From positions 1-7,409 of the forward strand of contig JAEWCI010000432.1 in assembly GCA_023390705.1 (NCBI GenBank): a DNA stretch of 7,409 nucleotides, in the 5' to 3' direction. Position numbers and translations under genes: made by a program. The first letter of the stretch is position 1. Each line of letters begins with the position of its first letter. This document shows, piece by piece, positions 1 through 6,579 of this stretch. The notes under the pieces were generated by a model that had not been told where the DNA came from, did no database searches, and was given only the letters and a program-made list of their open reading frames with translations. The DNA is from Pseudomonadota bacterium. GTDB lineage: Bacteria > Pseudomonadota > Alphaproteobacteria > Acetobacterales > Acetobacteraceae.

Positions 1-32
1 GCCGGAAACCACCGGGCCGGGCCGCTGAAGGT

Positions 33-419
33 TCAGCTTTTGCTTTCGTCGTAGTAGTGCATTTCCAGCAATACGCAGCCCGTTTCGCTCCTGAAGGGGC
101 CGTGATAGGCGCCGGGCGGGCGGCAGGCATAGGCGCGGCCGGTGAATTTCTCCCCGCCCTTGCCCTCGGCGTCATTGCCGACGATCAGGTCGCCGGAAAC
201 CAGCCACACCTCCTCCCAGTAGTCATGGACGAAGGGGGTGGTGGTGAATTTCCCCGGGGCGAAGCGCAGCAGGCGGGTGCGATGGCCGGTCTTGTTCGCC
301 TCGTCCAGCGAGCCGGCCAGGATCTTCTGCTCGATCCCCTCCGGGTAGCCGCCGGGGTTGTGCCAGCCGCTCTCCAGGTCCGGCGCGTGGAATTCCAGAT
401 GTTCCTTGCGGATCGCCAT
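33..419 (-). CDS. Small single-domain cupin protein, possible metal-dependent catabolic enzyme
   Basis: The product is 128 residues and is a one-domain cupin. Cupin motif 1 is G56...H65-D-Y-W-E69-E70...G76, and motif 2 is P101-P-G103-A-Y-H106. H65, E69 or E70, and H106 are the likely metal ligands. Motif 1 has a single histidine rather than the usual HxH. There is no signal peptide, so it is probably cytoplasmic. The start MAIRKEH is chosen because AGGAGG lies five bases upstream. The longer frame to 530 would run into the previous gene and adds low-complexity residues. It is the last visible gene of the operon, 10 bases after the DUF2848 gene. Small cupins include dioxygenases, isomerases and pure binding proteins. 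A ring-opening or tautomerising role is only an inference from the neighbours. Confidence 0.85.
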   Translation of the reverse strand: MAIRKEHLEFHAPDLESGWHNPGGYPEGIEQKILAGSLDEANKTGHRTRLLRFAPGKFTTTPFVHDYWEEVWLVSGDLIVGNDAEGKGGEKFTGRAYACRPPGAYHGPFRSETGCVLLEMHYYDESKS

Positions 420-423
420 GGCG

Positions 424-431
424 TCCTCCTC
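424..431 (-). promoter_or_regulatory. Strong Shine-Dalgarno site of the cupin gene, overlapping the upstream stop
   Basis: On the minus strand GAGGAGGA sits four bases before the ATG at 419, and its first two bases belong to the TGA stop of the DUF2848 gene. This fixes the cupin start and implies that the two genes are translated together. Confidence 0.8.
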
Positions 432-1113
432 AGCCCGCCAGCCAGCGGGCGGTGTAGTGGTGGCGGATGGTTTCGCCGCGCACGGGGTCGTGCAGGGAAA
501 GGCGGAAGTCGCGCCGCGGCCGGATGCCACCCTGCACCGGCAGGGTGCCGCCGAACATCAGCGTGCCCGGCGCCAGGCGGTGGCCGGCGGCCTCGTACGC
601 CGCCACCAGGTCGCGCGGGTGGCGCATGGCCGCCACGCTGCCCTGCTGGTAGGTGACGAAGCCGGCGCCGTCATCCACTTCCGAACGGATCTCCAGGCTG
701 TCCCAGTGGTCCGCCACTTCGTCGAAGCGCCACAGCACCGGCGCCACGGGCTTCGGGCACATCTGCTTGGAGACGGTGATGGAATAGGCTTCCACCTTGC
801 GGTCGGTGTGGTCCGATCCGGCGCCGACCCACCAGCCGTCATCCTGCACCAGCAGGAACCATTCGGCCTCGCCGCTGCTCTCGGCGCCGAGGCAATCCAC
901 TTCCGGCGCCGTGGTCAGCAGGTTGGTGCCCCCGCGGTAGAAGCAGGGTACGGAAGCGGGCGGCGCCACGCCCAGCGCGGCAAGCTCCTCGATATGCTCC
1001 TGCACCTTGTGCATGTCGCGGCCGGTCCAGCCGGCGATGACCAGGTCGCGCACCGCCACGCTGCGGTGCTCGGCCCTGCCATGGCCACGGAATTCGAAGC
1101 TCAACGTCTGCAT
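430..1113 (-). CDS. DUF2848 family protein, probable fumarylacetoacetase-fold hydrolase
   Basis: The product is 227 residues and matches DUF2848 proteins from memory; that family has no established reaction. Its layout resembles the FAH superfamily. An acidic ExE-like pair is at E82/E84, and a Ser-Asp-His-Thr-Asp-Arg segment (100-105) sits where FAH proteins carry a metal-binding Asp. K116 follows in a Ser-Lys context. The end has L180-A-P-G183 and F187-G-G-T190, like the LxPGDxIxxGT motif. FAH enzymes cleave C-C bonds, decarboxylate or hydrate acyl intermediates after ring cleavage, which suits an aromatic catabolic operon. A GTG lies directly before the ATG, but GAGGAG is five bases from the ATG and only two from the GTG, so ATG is preferred. 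The family call is fairly sure; the fold and function are inference. Confidence 0.85.
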   Translation of the reverse strand: MQTLSFEFRGHGRAEHRSVAVRDLVIAGWTGRDMHKVQEHIEELAALGVAPPASVPCFYRGGTNLLTTAPEVDCLGAESSGEAEWFLLVQDDGWWVGAGSDHTDRKVEAYSITVSKQMCPKPVAPVLWRFDEVADHWDSLEIRSEVDDGAGFVTYQQGSVAAMRHPRDLVAAYEAAGHRLAPGTLMFGGTLPVQGGIRPRRDFRLSLHDPVRGETIRHHYTARWLAG

Positions 1114-1118
1114 CACGT

Positions 1119-1124
1119 CTCCTC
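1119..1124 (-). promoter_or_regulatory. Shine-Dalgarno site of the DUF2848 gene inside the upstream stop codon
   Basis: GAGGAG on the minus strand overlaps the TGA stop of the Bug-type gene (1125-1123). It lies five bases before the ATG at 1113 and two before the GTG at 1116, which favours the ATG. The arrangement matches the next junction at 424-432. Confidence 0.7.
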
Positions 1125-2091
1125 AATCCACCACGGCGCCGGAGGCGCGGACCACGGCCTGCATGCGCTGCGATTCCTCGGCGATGAAGCGGGTGAAATG
1201 CGCCCGGCCCTCGGCACGGGCGAAGCTGCCGAAATCGGTGATGCGCTGGCGTGCGGAAGGCTCCGCCATCGCCGCCACCGCCGCGGCTTCCAGCTTCGCC
1301 ACGATGGGCTCCGGCACGCCGGCGGGCAGGATCAGGCCGAACCAGCCGGTTGTCGTGACGTCGATGCCGGCTTCCTTCAGCGTGGGCAGATCCGGGAAGG
1401 CGGGCACGCGCTGCTCGCCCGTCACCGCCAGGGGCTTCATGCGGCCGGTCCTGGCCAGGTCCGTCACCGGGCCGGAGATGGACTGGAACAGCACCTGCAC
1501 CCGGCCTTCCATCAGGTCGGTATTGGCCTGGGCGGATTCGCGGTAGGGCACATGCACCATCCGGGTGCCGGTCAGCATGTTGAACTGCACCCCGGCCAGG
1601 TGCTGGCTGCTGCCATTGCCGATGGAGCCGAAATTCACCCCCGCGCCCTGCGCCTTCGCCCAGGCGGCGAATTCCGTCACGCTGTTCACCGGCAGGGTCG
1701 GCGGCACCACCATCAGGTTCGGCACGATGGCGAGCAGCGAGACCGGGATGAAGTCGCGGTCCGGGTCGAAGGGCAGCCGCCGGTAGAGGTGCCGGTTCAC
1801 CGCCAGGGTGCCCACCGCGGCCAGCCCCATGCTGTAGCCATCCGCCGTGGCGCGGGCCAGCGCCTCGGTGCCGATATTGCCGCCGGCGCCGCCGCGGTTC
1901 TCGATGACGACGGGCTGGCCGAGGCTCTGCGCCATGCGCTCCGCCGCGATGCGCGCGACGAAATCGCTGGAGCCGCCGGGCGGGATGGGCACGATGAAGC
2001 GGAGGGGGCGGGAGGGCCAGGGTTCCTGCGCGCGCACCAGGGCGGGCGCCGCCAAAAGGGCAGGCAGGGCGAGAAGGGAACGGCGGCGCAT
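1123..2091 (-). CDS. Bug/TctC-family periplasmic solute-binding protein (tripartite tricarboxylate transporter type)
   Basis: The product is 322 residues, normal for the Bug family. A signal peptide is clear: Arg-rich residues 2-4, a Leu/Ala core and likely cleavage after A21 (VRA/Q). The mature protein opens with the family signature W25-P-S-R-P-L-R-F-I-V-P-I-P-P-G-G-S-S-D43, followed by the N-R-G-G-A-G-G-N-I-G segment. Both contribute to the pocket that holds a carboxylate ligand through water and backbone contacts. Such proteins deliver organic or aromatic acids to TctAB membrane subunits, or act as sensors; neither TctA nor TctB is in the window. Its ATG shares one base with the stop of the FAD monooxygenase gene (TGATG), and GGAGGAG lies eight bases upstream, inside that gene. 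The ligand is probably a carboxylated substrate or intermediate, but this cannot be read from the sequence. Confidence 0.93.
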   Translation of the reverse strand: MRRRSLLALPALLAAPALVRAQEPWPSRPLRFIVPIPPGGSSDFVARIAAERMAQSLGQPVVIENRGGAGGNIGTEALARATADGYSMGLAAVGTLAVNRHLYRRLPFDPDRDFIPVSLLAIVPNLMVVPPTLPVNSVTEFAAWAKAQGAGVNFGSIGNGSSQHLAGVQFNMLTGTRMVHVPYRESAQANTDLMEGRVQVLFQSISGPVTDLARTGRMKPLAVTGEQRVPAFPDLPTLKEAGIDVTTTGWFGLILPAGVPEPIVAKLEAAAVAAMAEPSARQRITDFGSFARAEGRAHFTRFIAEESQRMQAVVRASGAVVD

Positions 2092-3278
2092 CAGGCGATC
2101 TCCTCCGCCCGGCGCAGCCCGGCGATCATGGACATGGATTCCAGTTGGGCGCGCCGCTTCACCGGGTCCGCCATGGCTTCCGCCATGCGGCGGCGGAAAT
2201 CGGCCTGGGCTTCCGGCTCCTTCGCCTCCAGGTTCTGCTTGTTCTGGATGGTGGCGCGCTGGACATGTTCCAGCGTCACGCCGCGGCGCTGGCGGTCGTA
2301 GCGGTCCAGCAGGCTGTCCGGCGCTTCGCCTCGCCAGACCTGGCCCAGCTTGCCGGCCAGGTTGATCGCGTCATGCACGCCACCGTTCAGCCCCATGCCG
2401 CCGAGCGGGTTGTTGATATGCGCGGCATCGCCGGCCAGCAGCACGCGGCCCTGGCGGAAGGTCTTCGCCACCCGCTGGTGGACGCGATACAGGGTGCGGT
2501 GGCGCAATTCGTAGCTGTCCCGCCCGGGCAGGATGCGGCCCATGCACTGCGCGGCATAGGCATCGGACATCACCACATCCTCGCCCACTTCCGGCGGCAC
2601 CGGGAACATGGCGCGCCACAGCCCGGGCACGCGCAGCAGGAAGAACCACTGCTCCGGGTCGGCATAGTAGGTGACATCGGCCAGGCCGGGGATGGCATCG
2701 GCGAATTCGAAGGGGGTGGAGAGCACCAGGAAGCGCTCCGGCCAGGTGAAGCCCTCGAATTCGATGCCGAGCGAGCGGCGCACCGGGCTGTGCGCGCCAT
2801 CGGCGCCGATCAGCCAACTCGCCTCCAGCGCCTCGCCGTTCTTCAGCAGGACGCGGACATGGTCGCCACGATCCTCGCAGCCCTCCACCGCCGCGCCGAA
2901 GCGCAAGGAAAAGCCGGGCTGGCCGCTGAGCTGCCCGGCCAGGATATGGGTCAGCCTGTACTGCTCCACCTGCACGCGGTAGGGGTGGCGGCTGACATCG
3001 GCCAGCCCGCCGAAATCGAATTCCGCGATCAGGCTGTGGTCGCGGTTGCGGTACTGCACCAGCGGCGCCACCAGCCCCTGGGCGATCATCGGCTTCGCGG
3101 CGCCGAGATCGTCCAGCATGTCCAGCGTCGGCGCATGGAAGGTGGAGGCGCGCAGTTCCACCGGCAGGCTCGGTTCGGCTTCCAGCACCAGCACGGGAAT
3201 GCCCTGGCGGTGCAGCGCGGCCGCTGCCGAGAGCCCCACGGGGCCGGCGCCGGCGATGACGACGGCACGGGCGCTCAT
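2091..3278 (-). CDS. Class A FAD-dependent aromatic monooxygenase (FAD_binding_3 type)
   Basis: The product is 395 residues, the size of p-hydroxybenzoate-hydroxylase-like single-component enzymes that use NAD(P)H and O2 to hydroxylate an activated aromatic ring. The Rossmann motif G10-A-G12-P-V-G15 is followed by E33, which would bind the adenosine ribose. The DG motif is G158-A-D160-G161-A-H-S164. The GD motif is G283-D284-A-A-H, followed by P291-L-G-G-M-G-L-N298, which binds FAD. The thioredoxin-like C-terminal domain of phenol 2-monooxygenases is absent. Its ATG overlaps the stop of the upstream binding-protein gene (ATGA), and only a weak AGGG precedes it, so translation is probably coupled. 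MhpA-like, hydroxynicotinate and hydroxybenzoate hydroxylases share this layout; the substrate is unknown. Confidence 0.93.
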   Translation of the reverse strand: MSARAVVIAGAGPVGLSAAAALHRQGIPVLVLEAEPSLPVELRASTFHAPTLDMLDDLGAAKPMIAQGLVAPLVQYRNRDHSLIAEFDFGGLADVSRHPYRVQVEQYRLTHILAGQLSGQPGFSLRFGAAVEGCEDRGDHVRVLLKNGEALEASWLIGADGAHSPVRRSLGIEFEGFTWPERFLVLSTPFEFADAIPGLADVTYYADPEQWFFLLRVPGLWRAMFPVPPEVGEDVVMSDAYAAQCMGRILPGRDSYELRHRTLYRVHQRVAKTFRQGRVLLAGDAAHINNPLGGMGLNGGVHDAINLAGKLGQVWRGEAPDSLLDRYDRQRRGVTLEHVQRATIQNKQNLEAKEPEAQADFRRRMAEAMADPVKRRAQLESMSMIAGLRRAEEIA

Positions 3279-4492
3279 CGGCCCTGCACCAGCGGGCAGC
3301 CGCCTTCGGCCAGCGGACGCGCCGCGACCTCGGCCGGGATGGTGGCGACGGTGCGGTAGTAGTCCCAGGGGCCGCGGCTTTCCTGCGGCGACTTCACCTG
3401 GAACAGGGTGAAGTCGCGCAGCACCCGGCCGTCCTCGCGGATGCGGCCGTTCCGGGTCATGAAATCGTTGATCGGCGTGGCGCGCATCTGCTCCGCCACC
3501 CTCCCGGCATCATCCGTCCCGGCGGCCTGGATGGCGCGGAGATAGTGCAGGGTCGCGGTATAGACGCCGGCCTGCGGCATGGTGGGCATCCGGCGCATGC
3601 GTTCCATGAAGCGGCGGGACCAGGCGCGGGTCTCGTCGTTCATGTCCCAGTAGAAGCTTTCGGTCAGCATAAGCCCCTGGGCATCCTGCAGCCCGATGGC
3701 ATGGATATCCGTCAGGAACACCATGATGCCGACCGGCGTCATGCTGCGGAACAGGCCGAAGCTGGCCGCCTGCTTGATGGAGTTCGACAGGTCGCCGCCG
3801 GCATTGGCGAAGGCCAGCACCCGCGCCCGGCTGGCCTGGGCCTGCAGCAGGAAGGAGGAGAAGTCGGCGGTGTTCAGCGGATGGCGCACGCCACCGGCGA
3901 CGCGGCCGCCATTGGCCGTCACCACCGCCGTCACGTCGCGTTCGAAGGCATGGCCAACCGCGTAGTCCACGGTCAGGAAGAACCAGGAATTGCCGCCGCG
4001 CTGCAGCAGCGCATTGCCGGTGCTGGTGGCAAGCGCGTAGCTGTCGAAGGCCCAGTGGATGCCGTAGGGGGAGCAGGCCCGGCCTGTCAGATCCGAAGCG
4101 GCGGCGGAGGAATGGATCACCAGCCGCTGCTTCTCATGCGCGATGCGCTGCACCGCCAGGGCGATGCCGGAATTCGGCAGGTCCATGATGACATCAACGC
4201 CATCCTGGTCGTACCAGCGCCGCGCCAGGGCGGAGCCGACATCGGGCTTGTTCTGGTGGTCGCCGGCCAGCACTTCGATCGGCCGGCCCAGCACGGTGCC
4301 GCCGAAATCCGCCGCCGCCATGCGCGCCGCCTCGACCGAGCCTGGCCCCGCCAGGTCGGCGAAGAGGCCGGCCATGTCGTTCATCACGCCGATCCGCACG
4401 GCGTTGTCGGAAAGCTGCGCCGATGCGCCCATGGTGAAGCCGCAGGCCGCCGCCACGCCCAGTGCCCAGGCCCTGATGCCCTTACCCTGCAT
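3275..4492 (-). CDS. ABC transporter substrate-binding protein, branched-chain amino acid/aromatic type (Peripla_BP_6)
   Basis: The product is 405 residues. A signal peptide with a hydrophobic core runs to about A25 (ASA/Q). C17 lacks a good lipobox, so a soluble periplasmic protein is expected. The mature part starts V-R-I-G-V-M-N-D-M-A-G-L and carries D-H-Q-N-K-P-D-V-G at 78-86. A ligand-pocket-like H127-S-S-A-A-A-S133 follows, and the end is G-G-C399-P-L. C140 and C399 could form a disulfide. This type I fold is typical of the HAAT group, including proteins near aromatic-degradation genes. No permease or ATPase gene is in the window. It is the first gene after the 102-base gap, with GAGGG four bases before the ATG. 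The ligand is probably the aromatic substrate of the operon, by context only. Confidence 0.92.
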   Translation of the reverse strand: MQGKGIRAWALGVAAACGFTMGASAQLSDNAVRIGVMNDMAGLFADLAGPGSVEAARMAAADFGGTVLGRPIEVLAGDHQNKPDVGSALARRWYDQDGVDVIMDLPNSGIALAVQRIAHEKQRLVIHSSAAASDLTGRACSPYGIHWAFDSYALATSTGNALLQRGGNSWFFLTVDYAVGHAFERDVTAVVTANGGRVAGGVRHPLNTADFSSFLLQAQASRARVLAFANAGGDLSNSIKQAASFGLFRSMTPVGIMVFLTDIHAIGLQDAQGLMLTESFYWDMNDETRAWSRRFMERMRRMPTMPQAGVYTATLHYLRAIQAAGTDDAGRVAEQMRATPINDFMTRNGRIREDGRVLRDFTLFQVKSPQESRGPWDYYRTVATIPAEVAARPLAEGGCPLVQGR

Positions 4493-4557
4493 TCGTCCCT
4501 CGTCTCTTCCTGACCGATCTCCGTCGGCCGTGCCTGGCGCGCCGCGTCTGGTGCTTC

Positions 4558-4580
4558 GGCGCCGCCGCGGCTGCGGCGCC
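4558..4580 (-). repeat. GC-rich inverted repeat (hairpin) in the gap between the HpaB-like and binding-protein genes
   Basis: Perfect 8-base arms GGCGCCGC and GCGGCGCC are separated by seven bases. The hairpin sits in the only sizeable gap of the operon (4493-4594), just after the TAG of the HpaB-like gene. No run of U follows on the minus-strand transcript, so it is not a standard intrinsic terminator. It could stabilise the upstream message or cause partial attenuation, changing the dose of downstream genes. Nothing else stands out in the gap apart from the Shine-Dalgarno sequence near 4500. Confidence 0.55.
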
Positions 4581-4594
4581 AGCCTGTCGGAAAC

Positions 4595-6088
4595 CTATTC
4601 CGCCGCCTTCGGCAGCTTTGTTCCCTCCAGCCCATAGCCGGAGAGCACACCGTCCACCATGCCCGTCGCGCGGTCCCAGTCATAGGTGCGGAAGGAATGG
4701 CCCTTCGGCACCATGGGCGCGCCGGCATAGAAGATTTCATACTGGGCGTGGCGGCTGGCGAATTCGCTGCCCACCGCATCCCAGGCCAGGCGGAAGAATT
4801 TCACCCGGTCCTCCGGCTGCACCACCGAGGAACGCTGGGTCTTGCCGATCAGCCGCCGCAGTTCCGGTTCGGCGAAATCCTCGATGCCGGAAGGCAGCAT
4901 GATGAGGCCGCCGCCCGAGAGTTCACGCAGCGTGTTCAGCACCTTGGCGTAGAGCTGCTGCGTCAGGACCTGCGCGGCATACATCAGGTGGCGGTCGGGG
5001 ATGAAATACCGGCCGTGGAAGCTGCCCTTGGCCTCCATCCCGGCCACCATGCCCTCGACCATCGCGGCCTCGGCGGCGAGTTGGCCCAGGGTCTCCCGCA
5101 CCTGCGGGAAGCCGATGATGCCATTCACCTCCGCGATGCGCTTCGCCAGCCCGGCCATGAAGCGCAGCTTCACCATCAGCCGGATCTGCGACTGGTAGTT
5201 CTGGTACACATGCGCCGGGGTGGCGTGGAACTGCTTCAGGCAGAGATCGGTGTCGCCGGCCAGGAAAACGCGGTCCCAGGGCACCTTCACGTCCTCGAAC
5301 CACATCACCGCGTCATTCTCGTCGAAGCGGCTGGCGAGGGGGTTGTCGAAGACGCTGGGTGAGGCGTCCTCATAGGATTTGCGCGAAAGGGTCTTGAGCC
5401 CCTTGGCATTCATGGGAATGGCGAAGGAGATGGCGAAGCTTTCGTCCACGCCCTTGCGCAGCGGCTGGATGCAGGTGACGAAGACCTCGTTCGCCATGAT
5501 GGCGCTGGTTGCCAGCATCTTGGCGCCACGTACCGTGATGCCCTCGGCGTCCTGGTCCACCAGCCGCAGCACCAGGTCGTCATCCTGTTCCGCCGCGCCC
5601 TTGCCGCGGTCGGCCTGCGGATTGATGATGACATAGGTGAGGTAGAGGTCGTTGTCGCGCGCGTAGCGGTAGTAGTCGCGCAGCGCGCCGGCGCGCTTCG
5701 GGTCCGCCGCCTCGAACACCTCCGCCCCCATCGCCATGCCGGAGATGCAGGAGGCCACATGGTCCGGGCTGCGGCCGAGGAAGCCGCAATGCGTGCCGGC
5801 CCAGGCTTCCAGCGCCTGCCGCCGGCGAACCAGTTGTTCGTAGCTCTCCGGCAATTCCCACATGCGGTTCACCGGGCGGCCGGTGTCCGGGCTGGCGAAG
5901 GTCATCAGCGCCCGGTTCTCCGGCCGCGCCTGGAAGTCGTACAGCGCCGCGGCGGAACGCGTGGCGTTGCGGAAGGCGTGGTGAGCAGTGACATCGGCGA
6001 CGCGCTGGCCGCGATACCACAGCTCCCGCCCGTCGCGCAGGCTGGCGAGGTGCTGGGCGCCATCGCGCGGGCTGGCTTCTGGCGTCAT
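4595..6088 (-). CDS. HpaB-family FADH2-dependent aromatic hydroxylase, oxygenase component
   Basis: The product is 497 residues, usual for the 4-hydroxyphenylacetate 3-monooxygenase oxygenase family (two-component group D flavin monooxygenases). These use reduced FAD from a separate reductase to hydroxylate phenolic rings. Family marks in order: L17-R-D-G-R-E-L-W-Y-R-G27 at the N-terminus; T99-H-C-G-F-L-G-R106-S-P-D109; D147-L-Y-L-T-Y152...N156-P-Q158; G188-A-K-M-L-A-T194; and W263-F-E-D-V-K-V-P-W-D-R-V-F275. The ligand-contact positions recalled for Thermus HpaB (Arg, Tyr, His) appear as R106, H110 and Y152, suggesting a substrate other than 4-hydroxyphenylacetate. GAGGAGG lies seven bases before the ATG, which overlaps the stop of the MarR gene (ATGA). 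No HpaC-type reductase is in the window. The family is sure; the name hpaB is withheld because the substrate is unproven. Confidence 0.94.
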   Translation of the reverse strand: MTPEASPRDGAQHLASLRDGRELWYRGQRVADVTAHHAFRNATRSAAALYDFQARPENRALMTFASPDTGRPVNRMWELPESYEQLVRRRQALEAWAGTHCGFLGRSPDHVASCISGMAMGAEVFEAADPKRAGALRDYYRYARDNDLYLTYVIINPQADRGKGAAEQDDDLVLRLVDQDAEGITVRGAKMLATSAIMANEVFVTCIQPLRKGVDESFAISFAIPMNAKGLKTLSRKSYEDASPSVFDNPLASRFDENDAVMWFEDVKVPWDRVFLAGDTDLCLKQFHATPAHVYQNYQSQIRLMVKLRFMAGLAKRIAEVNGIIGFPQVRETLGQLAAEAAMVEGMVAGMEAKGSFHGRYFIPDRHLMYAAQVLTQQLYAKVLNTLRELSGGGLIMLPSGIEDFAEPELRRLIGKTQRSSVVQPEDRVKFFRLAWDAVGSEFASRHAQYEIFYAGAPMVPKGHSFRTYDWDRATGMVDGVLSGYGLEGTKLPKAAE

Positions 6089-6579
6089 GGGGTGGCCTCC
6101 TCGGGGATCGGGGCAGGGCGGGAAGGGGTGACGGGCAGCGGGCCGGATGCGGCCAGCAGCGTCAGCGCCGCATCGGCATCCGCCACCAGGCGCGGCAGCA
6201 GCGCAGAGAGGCGCCGGAAAGCCTCGGTATCCAGGGCGGCGAAGAGTTGGTCGTTCACCGGTGCCTGCAAGGGCGCCAGGCGCTCCAGCAGGGCATGGCC
6301 GCGCGGCGTGAGCCGCAGCACCACGCGGCGGCCATCGCGCGGGTGCGGCTGCTTGCGCACCAGGCGCAGCCGCACCAGCCGGGCGATCTCATTGGTGACG
6401 AAGGGGGACGAGGCATGCAGATGCGCCGCCAGCGCGCTGATGCCCACCTCCTCCTGCTCGCGTTCCAGATGCGCTAGGGCGATCAGCGTGGTGTAGGCGG
6501 CGCCGGGCAGGCCGAGCCGCTGCGCGAAGCCGCCGCGCACCGCCTCCAGCCGCGAGGCGAAGGCCAGGAATTCGTGCAC
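6085..6579 (-). CDS. MarR-family winged helix-turn-helix regulator (start uncertain, probably longer)
   Basis: With the GTG start used here the product is 164 residues. Helix packing segments come first, then the winged helix: I47-S-A-L-A-A-H-L-H (helix 2), S57-S-P-F-V-T-N-E-I-A-R-L (recognition helix) and the wing D82-G-R-R-V-V-L-R-L-T-P-R-G94, a classic MarR signature. The tail from about 144 is proline-rich. MarR proteins bind DNA as dimers and usually release it when a phenolic ligand binds. The gene leads the catabolic operon, so it probably represses it and its own promoter. The GTG at 6579 has no Shine-Dalgarno sequence. The frame stays open upstream and encodes a MarR-like helix 1 (D-R-A-F-R-V-F before the GTG). 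A CTG at 6645 has AGGAAG seven bases ahead and would give 186 residues. Its stop overlaps the HpaB-like start. Confidence 0.9.
   Translation of the reverse strand: MHEFLAFASRLEAVRGGFAQRLGLPGAAYTTLIALAHLEREQEEVGISALAAHLHASSPFVTNEIARLVRLRLVRKQPHPRDGRRVVLRLTPRGHALLERLAPLQAPVNDQLFAALDTEAFRRLSALLPRLVADADAALTLLAASGPLPVTPSRPAPIPEEATP

Noticed and set aside
25..36. Small palindrome CTGAA-GG-TTCAG at the cupin stop codon as a terminator
   Set aside because: The arms are five bases with a two-base loop and no U-tract follows on the transcript. Positions 1-32 otherwise hold nothing I can support.
420..530. N-terminal extension of the cupin gene to position 530
   Set aside because: It would overlap the DUF2848 coding region and adds low-complexity residues, while the ATG at 419 has an excellent ribosome site.
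358..2301. 647-codon open frame on the plus strand
   Set aside because: It runs opposite three well-supported minus-strand genes. Its translation is a His/Arg/Gly/Ala-rich composition typical of an antisense frame in GC-rich DNA, with no recognisable domain.
2145..3359. 404-codon plus-strand open frame
   Set aside because: It is antisense to the FAD monooxygenase, whose flavin motifs are intact; the plus-strand translation has no domain and biased composition.
4433..4492. Lipoprotein signal in the ABC binding protein (Cys17)
   Set aside because: The residues before Cys17 are Ala-Ala-Ala rather than a Leu-type lipobox, and a good signal peptidase I site ASA/Q follows at residue 25.
3545..4513. 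322-codon plus-strand open frame
   Set aside because: It is antisense to the ABC binding protein and has the same His/Gly/Ala-rich shadow composition.
5759..6496. 245-codon plus-strand open frame spanning the HpaB-like/MarR junction
   Set aside because: It lies antisense to two genes with clear family motifs; its Ser/Arg-rich translation shows no domain.
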